Below are positions 1-6,972 of a stretch of DNA of 64,000 nucleotides, in pieces. The position numbers and the translations under genes are program-made. Source of the DNA: Nocardia sp. NBC_01329 (GTDB taxonomy: Bacteria; Actinomycetota; Actinomycetes; Mycobacteriales; Mycobacteriaceae); the NCBI RefSeq assembly GCF_035956715.1, contig NZ_CP108381.1, positions 4,186,001 through 4,250,000 on the forward strand, read 5' to 3'. The notes beneath the pieces are model-generated. The model was not told where the DNA came from and ran no database searches. It worked only from the letters and a program-made list of their open reading frames with translations. The number at the start of each line of letters is the position of its first letter. Positions within the stretch are counted from its first letter, which is position 1.

Positions 1-398
1 GCCGTCGCGAAGGCCGCGGCGCTGGCACTGTGGCCCGACGGGAACGACGACGAGGTCGGAGCCGGGGAGAGCCGGCGGTACTCGGGCATCAGTTCCGCGG
101 CCGGGCGGCGCCGCGCGAAAACTGATTTGAGCACCACATTGGCGACGAAGCTGGCGCCGGCCACCGAGACCACCCCGCGTAACCCCGCCCGCCGGGTGGC
201 CCCTTGCCGAACCGCGAGCAGCCCCGCGCAAGCCATCCACAGCACGCTGTGGTCGGCACTGCCGGTCAGTCGCAACAGGCCCGCGTCCACTCGGGAGGCG
301 GGCAGTTCGGCGACGGCGCCGCCCACGGCGCGATCGAATCGTCCGATTTTCTGGAACCTGCGGCGCGACCGACTACTCACGCGCCCGACACTACTCAT
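1..398 (-). CDS. PAP2-family phosphatase, probably N-terminus of a PAP2/diacylglycerol kinase fusion (partial)
   Basis: Only the first 132 codons are present; the gene runs off the left edge. The translation shows two PAP2 acid-phosphatase signature motifs: K91-x6-R98-P99 (within KSVFARRRP) and P120-SGH-S124 (SFPSGHSAS). H123 is the expected acid/base residue. The N-terminal layout, with a short basic leader, an FDRAV segment, ADHSVLW and then the phosphatase motifs, matches the actinobacterial bifunctional PAP2/diacylglycerol-kinase family as I remember it. The kinase half would lie outside the window. Such proteins act on lipid phosphates at the membrane. The start is the ATG at 398, with no strong ribosome binding site. 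Its 5' end lies 42 bp downstream of the msrA stop, in the same direction. The family call is solid; the fusion is inferred. Confidence 0.78.
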   Translation of the reverse strand, partial: MSSVGRVSSRSRRRFQKIGRFDRAVGGAVAELPASRVDAGLLRLTGSADHSVLWMACAGLLAVRQGATRRAGLRGVVSVAGASFVANVVLKSVFARRRPAAELMPEYRRLSPAPTSSSFPSGHSASAAAFAT

Positions 399-440
399 CA
401 CCGTGACCGGGCCGCGAACCGAAGCGGCCCGGTGCCATCG

Positions 441-953
441 CTACGCGGTGCTCTGCCGGCGCGGGAGTTTCCATCCGGGTCGCGGGAAATGGCAGGTGTA
501 GCCGTTCGGGAAATGCTGCAGATAGTCCTGGTGCTCCGGTTCGGCCTCCCAGAACTCCGGTGCCGGTGTCACCTCGGTGACGACCTTGCCCGGCCACAGT
601 CCCGAATCCTCGACATCGACGATGGTGGCCAGCGCCTCCCGCTTCTGCTCGTCGTCGAGATAGAAGATCTCGGAGCGGTAGCTGCTCCCGATATCGTTGC
701 CCTGCCGATCCTCGGTGGTCGGATCGTGGATCTGGAAGAAGAACTCCAGCAGCGCCCGGTAGTCGGTCTGCGCGGGGTCGTAGACGATCTCCACGGCCTC
801 CGCATGACCCGGATGGTTGCGGTAGGTGGGGTGGTCGTTGCGCCCGCCGGTGTATCCGACGCGCGTCGATACGACTCCCGGTTGCTTGCGGATCAGCTCC
901 TCCACACCCCAGAAGCACCCACCGGCCAGGATCGCCTTGCGCGTTTCGGTCAC
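441..953 (-). CDS. msrA: Peptide methionine (S)-S-oxide reductase MsrA
   Basis: A 170-residue cytosolic repair enzyme that reduces methionine-S-sulfoxide in proteins or free, using thioredoxin. The catalytic signature GGCFWG lies at residues 11-16, with nucleophilic Cys13. The rest follows the family order: GYTGG, then TYRNHPGHAEAVEIVYDP, FFFQIHDPTT, GSSYRSEIFY and a C-terminal TCHFP segment with one distal Cys. Length is normal for MsrA. The start is the GTG at 953, directly behind a near-perfect ribosome binding site (AAGGAGGA); longer in-frame starts upstream lack this. It lies between the PAP2-family gene and a methyltransferase gene in the same direction, with 82 bp separating it from the methyltransferase stop. 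Nothing odd was noted. Confidence 0.97.
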   Translation of the reverse strand: MTETRKAILAGGCFWGVEELIRKQPGVVSTRVGYTGGRNDHPTYRNHPGHAEAVEIVYDPAQTDYRALLEFFFQIHDPTTEDRQGNDIGSSYRSEIFYLDDEQKREALATIVDVEDSGLWPGKVVTEVTPAPEFWEAEPEHQDYLQHFPNGYTCHFPRPGWKLPRRQSTA

Positions 954-1035
954 GCTTCCTCCTTCGCGTTGTCTGCCCTGTCTACAACCCCGGTTCGGTC
1001 CGGGAAAATCCCATCCACCGTTCCACCGGGTGTGC

Positions 1036-1851
1036 TCAGGAACGCTGTGCCGTGACCAGCAGGTACTCCCATTCCATCCGGCCACCGCCCAGATCGTGCG
1101 CGGCGCCGAGTTCGGCCAGTTCCCGGTCCAGTTGCGCGGCCCGGTCCGGTTCGTCGGCGAGCGCCCGGTACACAGTGACCATCGGGCCGTAGTTGGCCTT
1201 GAAGAAGTCACGGAAGGCGGCGCCGGCGGCGAAACACTCCACGGCAGCGCGCTCCCGGCGCATTTCCAGGCCGGTCACCCGGTCGCCCAGCAGTTCGGTG
1301 ACGTGGGCTTCGTCGCCCCACAGCGGCGGCGGTTGCGCGCCGGGCGGCGGGGTGGGGGCGAACGGTTTCAATACGGCGAACATCCGGCCGACAAACCCCT
1401 CGGGGGTCCAGTTGATCAGGCCTATCGTCCCGCCCCTACGGGTCACCCGGATCAGCTCGTCGGCGGCCGTCCGATGGTAGGGCGCGAACATCACCCCCAC
1501 GCAGGACAGGACAGCGTCGAAGGCGCCCGGGTCGAAGGGCAGGGCCTCGGCGTCGGCCTGCTCCCAGGTGAGCTCGACGCCCGCCGCGGCCGCATTCCGG
1601 CGGCCGACCTCGAACAATTCGGGGGTCAGGTCACTGGCCACCACATCCGCGCCCGCTTCGGCCGCCGGAATCGCCGCGTTTCCCGCGCCGGCGGCGACGT
1701 CCAGTACACGCTGTCCGGGACGGACACCGCAGACTTCGACGAGCCTCCTGCCGAGTCCGGGAATCACATCGGCGGCCACCCGCGGGTAGTCGCCCGACGC
1801 CCACATCGCTCTGTGCTTGCCCTTGAGATCGCCGGGCGCGAACTGCGTCAT
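1036..1851 (-). CDS. Class I SAM-dependent methyltransferase
   Basis: A 271-residue protein with a Rossmann-type methyltransferase core. Motif I is VLDVAAGAGNAAI near residue 50, followed by the acidic loop VVASDLTPE, then EQADAEALPF and FDAVLSCVGVMFAP (motif post-II/III region). This is the UbiE/Methyltransf_11-like pattern. The substrate cannot be told from the sequence; relatives act on small molecules. The start is chosen at the second of two adjacent ATGs (1851), because GAGGAG then sits 6 nt upstream; the first ATG (1854) leaves only 3 nt. It faces away from the aminotransferase gene across a 450-bp gap and may share a regulatory region with it. Confidence 0.85.
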   Translation of the reverse strand: MTQFAPGDLKGKHRAMWASGDYPRVAADVIPGLGRRLVEVCGVRPGQRVLDVAAGAGNAAIPAAEAGADVVASDLTPELFEVGRRNAAAAGVELTWEQADAEALPFDPGAFDAVLSCVGVMFAPYHRTAADELIRVTRRGGTIGLINWTPEGFVGRMFAVLKPFAPTPPPGAQPPPLWGDEAHVTELLGDRVTGLEMRRERAAVECFAAGAAFRDFFKANYGPMVTVYRALADEPDRAAQLDRELAELGAAHDLGGGRMEWEYLLVTAQRS

Positions 1852-1854
1852 CAT

Positions 1855-2302
1855 CTGCTCCTCGGGGTCGATCGAACCTCGGATCCGCTCACGACAGTTC
1901 GCGCCCTCCGGATGACTCTTCTCGCGGCTGCCTTCTGTAATCGTTCACCCGCTCAACCGTTCGGCGAGCACGTCTCATTGTCTGCCCCGGCCGCCCCGCG
2001 CCGCAATCCCCGCCCCGACCCGAACCGCGGGCACAGCCGGCCTGTGCAGCCTGGCCGTCACGCCTTCGCGGCGCCCGTCACCGGATGGGCACCGGCCGGT
2101 CCCCTGCCCGGATCGCGGCACCGGCGACAACGCGCGACGGTAGGGCGCCCCGAAGGCTGGACAGCCCCAGCCCGGGGAATCCGGGCAACACATTCGATCC
2201 GGAGTATGCGATCGCCGGTGGGCCTATCATCGAAGATCTCGACCGACGCTCCCGCACAGCGGGATCCGCGATCGCCGGAACGACCATGCACAGGGGAACG
2301 GA
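1855..2302. other. Intergenic region between divergent methyltransferase and aminotransferase genes
   Basis: About 450 bp without a convincing gene. Open frames here lack recognisable domains and ribosome binding sites. It must hold the promoters for both flanking units. A TATCAT hexamer at 2225-2230 could be a -10 element for the plus-strand unit, but I see no well-placed -35. Confidence 0.5.
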
Positions 2303-2443
2303 ATGTCGGCAACCGACCCGAGTCACCACACCGCGAACAGCCGAGAACTGTACTGCCGTCGCGCCCACAGCGGGTTCCGCGACCCCGCGCGGGACGAGTA
2401 CGGACCGTCTACCGGGCCCGGGGTCCGCGGTGCGACCGGCTGA
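2303..2443 (+). CDS. Possible short leader ORF upstream of the aminotransferase
   Basis: A 46-codon ORF starting ATG at 2303, preceded at good spacing by AGGGGAACGGA, a better ribosome binding site than that of the aminotransferase behind it. About 38 of 46 codons end in G or C, in line with the genome. Its stop (2441-2443) lies just inside the aminotransferase gene, whose GTG start is at 2430, so the frames overlap by 14 nt and could be translationally coupled. The peptide (MSATDPSHHTANSRELY...) has no domain or signal that I recognise. It may be a coupling leader or chance. Confidence 0.35.
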   Translation: MSATDPSHHTANSRELYCRRAHSGFRDPARDEYGPSTGPGVRGATG

Positions 2444-3662
2444 CTGCCTCGCACTCAACGGCGGTGCGCCGGTGCGGAGTGCCCCGTACCGGTGGCCGGT
2501 GCACGACGAGGCCGAACGCCGGGAACTGCTCGAGGTACTCGACAGCGACCACTGGTCCTTCGACGGACCGCAGGAGACCGCACTCGGCGGCGCGATGGCC
2601 GACTACCTCGGCGCGGAGCACGCACTACCCGTGGCCAACGGCACCGCCGCACTCGAGATCGCATTGGAAGCGCTGGACCTGGGCCCGGGCGACGAGGTGA
2701 TCGTGCCGGGGCTGGCCTGGACCGCCGTGGCGCACGCGGTCGTCGTCAACGGGGGCGTGCCGGTGTTCGCCGATATCGATCCCCGCACCTGGTGTATGGA
2801 CCCGGCTGCGGTCGAGGAAGCCGTCACCGAACGCACCCGCGGAATCCTCGTCGTCCACACCTACGCGCATATCGCCGATATGGAACGACTGCTCGATATC
2901 GCGCGCCGCCACGAGTTGTTCGTGGTCGAGGACGGCGGGCATGTCTTCGGTGCCCGATGGAACAACAGATCCGCCGGAACGCTGGGCCGGATCGGCTGTT
3001 TCAGCTTCCAGCAGTCCAAGGCGCCGACCGCTGGCGAGGGCGGGTTGGTCGTCACCTCTGATCCACGGCTCGCCGATCGCGTGTACAGTCTCGCGAACTG
3101 CGGGCGGCGACGGCGACCGGAAGCGGACTGGGGCTTCGGCGGAAACCACCGGATCACCGAATTCCAGGCCGCGATCCTGCGCGCACAGTTACGCCGCGTC
3201 GACGACCAGATCGTCGTCAAGTCGCGGCAGGTCGCCGCGTTCCGCGCGGGCCTGGCCGCCACTTCCGGCCTCATCCTGCACCAGCCCGACCCGCGCATCA
3301 CTCGCCGGAACTTCGCCGCGCTTCCGCTGACCGTCGATATCGAAAAGTTCGGCGGGGTAGGCACCGAGCTGATCGTCACGGCACTCGCGGCGGAGGGCAT
3401 TCCGGCCTTCCTGCCCCATCAGGTGGTCTACCGGGCTCCGACCTGGGTGGCCGGACTGCGCAGATATCCTCGGCACCGGCTCGGACTCGACGCGCGGTGT
3501 CCGGCGGGTGAGCAGGTCGCCGGGGCCGCGGGCATCGTCATCGCGCAAGAAGCGTTTCTCGGCCGCTGGACCGAAACGGCCCATCTCCTGGACGCGCTCG
3601 ACAAGGTCCGCCGACTGGCCACCACCATCCCGGCGGGCGCCCGCGATACCCGCCGCATCTGA
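2430..3662 (+). CDS. DegT/DnrJ/EryC1/StrS-family PLP aminotransferase (AHBA-synthase / scyllo-inosose aminotransferase-like)
   Basis: A 410-residue fold-type I PLP enzyme. The PLP lysine is K197 in FSFQQSK, followed by TAGEGG. Other family landmarks are ANGTAALEIAL (phosphate-binding turn), VIVPGLAWTAVAHAV, VFADIDP, EDGGHVFGARW (PLP-ring Asp/His region) and FGGNHRITEFQAAILRAQL. The FSFQ-x-SK-x-TAGEGG string is typical of AHBA synthase and of 2-deoxy-scyllo-inosose aminotransferase. It therefore probably aminates a cyclic polyol ketone or sugar, or forms an aromatic amine. The GTG start at 2430 precedes the conserved LNGG...R..P N-terminus; it has no strong ribosome binding site of its own but overlaps the leader ORF. 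No other aminocyclitol or aminoshikimate gene is visible nearby, so the substrate is open. It is convergent with the next gene. Confidence 0.85.
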   Translation: MRPADCLALNGGAPVRSAPYRWPVHDEAERRELLEVLDSDHWSFDGPQETALGGAMADYLGAEHALPVANGTAALEIALEALDLGPGDEVIVPGLAWTAVAHAVVVNGGVPVFADIDPRTWCMDPAAVEEAVTERTRGILVVHTYAHIADMERLLDIARRHELFVVEDGGHVFGARWNNRSAGTLGRIGCFSFQQSKAPTAGEGGLVVTSDPRLADRVYSLANCGRRRRPEADWGFGGNHRITEFQAAILRAQLRRVDDQIVVKSRQVAAFRAGLAATSGLILHQPDPRITRRNFAALPLTVDIEKFGGVGTELIVTALAAEGIPAFLPHQVVYRAPTWVAGLRRYPRHRLGLDARCPAGEQVAGAAGIVIAQEAFLGRWTETAHLLDALDKVRRLATTIPAGARDTRRI

Positions 3663-3766
3663 TTCCCGTGGCGATCACCACCGCCGCCGCGTGATGCCGT
3701 ACCGGATATCCGATCCGGCGGCGCAACGGAGCTCGAAAGCCTCGGCAATGTCACGACCGGTGTGGG

Positions 3767-4225
3767 TCACATCTGTTCGACTGTCCGGCCCCGGTCCTGG
3801 GCGGCGCCCGGGTGCGGGCTTTCGATGGTCTTTCCTGCTCGCGCCCAGATACTCTCGATATCGAACCGCTCGGCCTGCCACGAGTCGGCGGCGACCCGTA
3901 CTCGGCCACGCCAGGTCCGCATGATCTCGACATGGACCGGCCAGCGCACGAACTGCCGCATATCGCGCTCGCTGTCCCATACCGAGATCGAACCACCCCG
4001 CAATTGCCCGGGCCGGCCCCACAGCCATACACCGACAGCGCCCTGCAGTACCGGCCAGGTCTCACCCAGTTCCAACCCGAGCGCGTAAATCTGCTGTACC
4101 TCGGGCTCCGATGTCGCGAGAAAGTCGGTCACGCTGACGAATACCGGCCCGGTCGAGTCCGCGGCGGGGCCGGGTTTCCACGGCATGAGAACGGTGCCCT
4201 CGGAGAAAGGCGGGGCGGCGGTCAC
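3767..4225 (-). CDS. Hypothetical protein, possibly dimeric alpha/beta-barrel (ABM-like)
   Basis: A 152-residue protein. The core from about residue 28 to 120 reads as one strand-helix domain: VFVSVTDF, a helix over EVQQIYALGLELG, a glycine/tryptophan strand GVWLWG, then GGSISVWDSERDMRQFVRWPVHVEIMRTWRGR. Alternation of strands with a W-rich C-terminal helix suggests the ferredoxin-like antibiotic-biosynthesis-monooxygenase/DUF3291 kind of fold, but no catalytic motif is clear. The start is GTG at 4225; an internal ATG at the MPWKPG segment, with GAGGG about 10 nt upstream, is an alternative. A strong inverted repeat lies 42-76 bp upstream and may regulate it. Confidence 0.6.
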   Translation of the reverse strand: MTAAPPFSEGTVLMPWKPGPAADSTGPVFVSVTDFLATSEPEVQQIYALGLELGETWPVLQGAVGVWLWGRPGQLRGGSISVWDSERDMRQFVRWPVHVEIMRTWRGRVRVAADSWQAERFDIESIWARAGKTIESPHPGAAQDRGRTVEQM

Positions 4226-4266
4226 GATACTGCTCGCACGGCCGGTCGGACGGAGGTGGTTAAATT

Positions 4267-4301
4267 AGTAAACATGTGCCCATGATAGGCACCTGTTTAC
4301 T
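4267..4301. promoter_or_regulatory. Near-perfect inverted repeat, putative operator of the 3767-4225 gene
   Basis: The arms AGTAAACATGTGCC (4267-4280) and GGCACCTGTTTACT (4288-4301) pair at 13 of 14 positions around a 7-nt spacer. The arms are unusually AT-rich for this genome. The element lies 42 bp upstream of the start of the minus-strand hypothetical gene. It could be a repressor operator, or a hairpin ending the leftward P450 transcript, but it lacks a T-tract and lies about 470 bp beyond the P450 stop. An operator is the better reading. Confidence 0.5.
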
Positions 4302-4377
4302 GGAAAGACAATGGCAACGCTCCCACGCACCTAGGACCCGGCCCCCGCAACAACATCCTGATCTGCTCGGCCGATGC

Positions 4378-4416
4378 CGTGATCGTGATCGTGATCGTGA
4401 TCGTGATCGTGATCGG
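4378..4416. repeat. Hexanucleotide tandem repeat (GATCGT)n
   Basis: Five exact GATCGT units at 4381-4410, flanked by partial units (CGT before, GATCG after), in non-coding DNA between two genes. Such tracts can change length by slippage. Each unit contains GATC. Confidence 0.9.
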
Positions 4417-4766
4417 CGGATCCTGGGGAACGCTGTCCGAACTCGCGCTCGCCAAATCGGCGCGGCGAGGTACCTGTCGTCTCCCTGCACGGCTGGACCG
4501 TTCTCGACTCCGTGGGCAGACCGGCCCGAGCGGGACTCACGGCCGACTCCCCCGCAGATTACGCGGCGTGTAATGCCCTTTCCCGCAACGGAATTCGCTG
4601 AGCACGAGTGGTTCGGTGAGCCGGCGGCGAGGGCACGCGTGCCGCCTGCGCGGCTACAACTGACCCGAACGACACCGCGGTCCAAAACAATTCGTCCTGG
4701 CCCGCGGTATCCGGTCCTCGCGACCGCCGGCGATCACTGCCTCGGCGGCCGCCCGATACGCGATCG

Positions 4767-6014
4767 TCAGGATATGTGCAGCGGCGACGACGCCGGGAAC
4801 TCCACCCGCAGCGAGGTCAGCGAACGATGGAAGGGCCCGGGCCGCCAGGTCGGGGGGTCGGCCAGCTGAATCTCGGGGAGAGCGTCCAGCAGCTGGTCGA
4901 TGGCGTCCTGCGCGATCAGGTACGCCATGGACTGGGCGGGACAAGTGCGCGGGCCCACGCCCCACGCCAGATGGGAGCGATTACCGGTGCGATCACCGCT
5001 GCGGACCGTCGGATCATTGTTGCAGGCGGCGATACTGACGGCGATCGGCTGGTTGGCGGGCAGCCAGGCGTCGTCGATGAGGATCGGCTGCCGCGGGTAG
5101 GTGAGCAGATAGTTGGCCAGGGGTGGGTCGTTGAAGAGAACATCGTCGAGTGCCTCCCGGGTGGACAGGCTCCCGCCGAGCACACCGCCACCCAACCGGT
5201 CATCGGTGAGGATGAACAGCAGCGTGTTGACGATGAAATTCTGCTGGAATTCGATCCCCGCGCCGTACTGACTCGCCAACTGGTGAACCATCTCCAGATC
5301 GTCGAGCTCGGCCGGATGCCGTAGCAGCGCGGAGGTTATGTCTTCCCCGGGTTCGGCCCGTTTCAGGGCCACCAACTCCAGCATCGCCTCGCTGATCATC
5401 ATATTACCGTGATCGGCGTCGACACCCTCGACGATCGACGCCATACCGGCAGCCATCTTCTGGCCCACCTCCGGTGGGCAACCGAACAGCACATTGAGAA
5501 CACCGAAGATCAGCGGAAAGGTGTACTGACTGATCAGATCGGCGCTCCCTTCCTCGCAGAAGGAGTTGATCAGCGAGATGGCGATCTCTTCCACCGTGGT
5601 GTGCAGTGCGTAGAGGTCGACCTCACCGACACTCTCGGTGGTGGCCTGACGATAGCGTGCCGCCTCCGCCCCGGCGCTGCGAGTCGCCATCGGGCGCCAT
5701 TCCATCATGGGCAGGACGGGGCAGTCGGCGGGCATCTCCTTCTGCCAAGTGCGCGGATCGGCCGGGAAATGCTCGGGATCGTTCAGGATCCGCACTGCGG
5801 TCCGGTAGTCGATCACCAGGGTGGCGGGAACGCCGGGCGCCAGTTCCACCGGCATCAAAGACTTGTACTGCTTGCGCATTTCACGGTAGTAGGTGTGTGG
5901 GTCGGCGGCGAATTCCGGGGCGAACAGCGGCATCCGTGGATCGTCGGAATCGAACGGGGAGATCTGACGGGCGGGGCAGGAAGGGGCAGGCGTTCCGGGT
6001 GGGACGGTGCTCAA
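4767..6014 (-). CDS. Cytochrome P450, CYP157-like, lacking the canonical ExxR motif
   Basis: A 415-residue soluble bacterial P450. The haem loop is WGVGPRTCPAQ with ligand Cys358; the usual Phe is Trp. The K-helix ExxR is replaced by D291-V-L-F294, followed by NDPPLANYLLTYP. The I-helix reads YGAGIEFQQN, so AGxE is kept but the next Thr is Phe. This pattern, with PAPSCPA...PLFAPEFAADPHTYYREMR at the N-terminus, matches the actinobacterial CYP157 family, which is known to lack ExxR. The TTG start at 6014 has GGAG 10 nt upstream and gives the N-terminus usual for the family. No ferredoxin or reductase gene is adjacent. It is divergent from a TetR regulator that probably controls it. Substrate unknown. 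Confidence 0.88.
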   Translation of the reverse strand: MSTVPPGTPAPSCPARQISPFDSDDPRMPLFAPEFAADPHTYYREMRKQYKSLMPVELAPGVPATLVIDYRTAVRILNDPEHFPADPRTWQKEMPADCPVLPMMEWRPMATRSAGAEAARYRQATTESVGEVDLYALHTTVEEIAISLINSFCEEGSADLISQYTFPLIFGVLNVLFGCPPEVGQKMAAGMASIVEGVDADHGNMMISEAMLELVALKRAEPGEDITSALLRHPAELDDLEMVHQLASQYGAGIEFQQNFIVNTLLFILTDDRLGGGVLGGSLSTREALDDVLFNDPPLANYLLTYPRQPILIDDAWLPANQPIAVSIAACNNDPTVRSGDRTGNRSHLAWGVGPRTCPAQSMAYLIAQDAIDQLLDALPEIQLADPPTWRPGPFHRSLTSLRVEFPASSPLHIS

Positions 6015-6089
6015 GAAAAGGACTCCAGACAAATGTTGCGGACGACGAACGATAGAGCAGGTTTTTCGATGACGTACCCGGCTCGGGCA

Positions 6090-6104
6090 TACTCGACACG
6101 AATC
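6090..6104. promoter_or_regulatory. Putative TetR half-matching operator copy
   Basis: TACTCGACACGAATC repeats the layout of the palindrome at 6177-6191 (TACTCG-nnn-CGA), with a decayed right end. It lies 75 bp upstream of the P450 start in the divergent promoter region, where a TetR repressor would bind. Confidence 0.35.
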
Positions 6105-6176
6105 CCGCAGGACGGTTTCCGTACCACGGGAAACCGGGCAGCTAGACTCGGCCCGGTGCTGTCCGTGCGGAAGGTG

Positions 6177-6191
6177 TACTCGCCGCGAGTA
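6177..6191. promoter_or_regulatory. Perfect palindrome TACTCG-CCG-CGAGTA, putative TetR operator
   Basis: A perfect 6+3+6 inverted repeat in the 257-bp region between the divergent P450 and TetR genes, about 80 bp upstream of the TetR start. A second imperfect copy is present at 6090-6104. The position fits autoregulation by the neighbouring TetR protein with co-regulation of the P450. Confidence 0.45.
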
Positions 6192-6271
6192 TTCGCTCCA
6201 GAAGTTCTGCCGGGGCGATGTGGCGGGCGGCGATCGAATCCGAGGAGCAGCCGAGGAGAGGTAGCGCGGTG

Positions 6272-6904
6272 ATGACCGGCTCGGCAGCGCAACCCCGTCG
6301 TGGCCGCGGCCGCCCACCCGGATCGGATGGAGCGCATACGCGGGACTCCCTCTTGCGGGCGGCGCGTGAACTGTTCAGCGAAGTCGGCTACGAGCGTGCG
6401 ACATTCACCGATATCGCGACCCGGGCCGGGGTGTCGCGCACCAATATCAACCACTATTTCCGGAGCAAGGACGAGCTCTACCGCACGCTGTTCGAAACCG
6501 ACAAGGACAGTGTGATCACCGCCGGTATCGCCGATGCCGGGGCAGCGAGCGACCTCGCCGACCGGATGGCCGCGTTTCTGCGCATCACCATGCGGGCCGA
6601 CTCCGAGAACCGCACCTACGTAAGATTTCTCGCGGCCTCGCTGTTCGACGCGCTGCGCAATCCGGAGCTCGGCGACTGGGCAGAAGGACAGATCGACAAT
6701 GTGCGCGGCTTCATCCGGCCGGCGCTGGAGGCCGCCGCGGCGGACGGGACGATCGGGCCGGATGTCGATATCGCCACCGCCACCGAGGTACTCATCGCCG
6801 TGGTGTGGGGAATGAGCATGTACGCGGGGTTCGTCGGAACCGACGGCCGGCTCGAGCCGATGATCGACCAACTCAGCGCCCTCTTGCGCGGCACTCTCTG
6901 GTAA
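6272..6904 (+). CDS. TetR-family transcriptional regulator
   Basis: A 210-residue repressor. After a basic N-terminal arm (RRGRGRPPG), residues about 20-70 form the TetR HTH: RDSLLRAARELFSEVGYERATFTDIATRAGVSRTNINHYFRSKDELYRTLF, with the recognition helix at VSRTNINHYF. The remaining helical C-terminal domain (FLRITMRADSENRTYVRFLAAS, then DIATATEVLIAVVWGMSMYAG) would bind a small-molecule ligand. The ATG at 6272 is 10 nt behind GAGGAGAGG; a GTG one codon earlier is equally possible. It is transcribed divergently from the P450 and is convergent with the PEP-utilising operon, with a hairpin between. Confidence 0.92.
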   Translation: MTGSAAQPRRGRGRPPGSDGAHTRDSLLRAARELFSEVGYERATFTDIATRAGVSRTNINHYFRSKDELYRTLFETDKDSVITAGIADAGAASDLADRMAAFLRITMRADSENRTYVRFLAASLFDALRNPELGDWAEGQIDNVRGFIRPALEAAAADGTIGPDVDIATATEVLIAVVWGMSMYAGFVGTDGRLEPMIDQLSALLRGTLW

Positions 6905-6926
6905 CTGCGGCCGGTGCGCACCGTGC

Positions 6927-6950
6927 CCGCCCCACCGGCCGGTGGGGCGG
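6927..6950. terminator. GC-rich perfect palindrome between convergent genes
   Basis: A 24-bp perfect palindrome (CCGCCCCACCGG followed by its complement) starting 23 bp after the TetR stop and 23 bp beyond the stop of the leftward operon. There is no T-tract, as is common in actinobacteria. Its position suits bidirectional termination. Confidence 0.6.
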
Positions 6951-6972
6951 ATCCGATACCGCACCGCCCGAG

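Larger units (their letters stand above)
4226..4766. other. Intergenic region with inverted repeat and simple repeat, no gene seen
   Basis: About 540 bp with no supported gene. The frame open on the plus strand through this region is dominated by Arg-Asp repeats read from a hexanucleotide tract and has no domain. The stretch holds the AT-rich inverted repeat at 4267-4301 and the GATCGT tract at 4378-4416, and it receives the 3' end of the P450 gene. Confidence 0.6.

Noticed and set aside
826..2700. 624-codon plus-strand open frame
   Set aside because: It crosses the methyltransferase gene in antisense and the aminotransferase start in another frame, with no domain and no ribosome binding site.
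2430..3662. Aminotransferase as AHBA synthase feeding the PKS
   Set aside because: The PKS loading module is KSQ-AT, not an AHBA-accepting adenylation domain, and no other aminoshikimate gene is present; the gene lies about 16 kb from the PKS operon.
4378..4416. Possible CRISPR array
   Set aside because: The unit is 6 bp with no spacers; it is a simple repeat.
4276..4869. 197-codon plus-strand frame with Arg-Asp repeat
   Set aside because: The repeat is just the GATCGT tract read as codons; the rest lacks any domain and runs antisense into the P450 gene.
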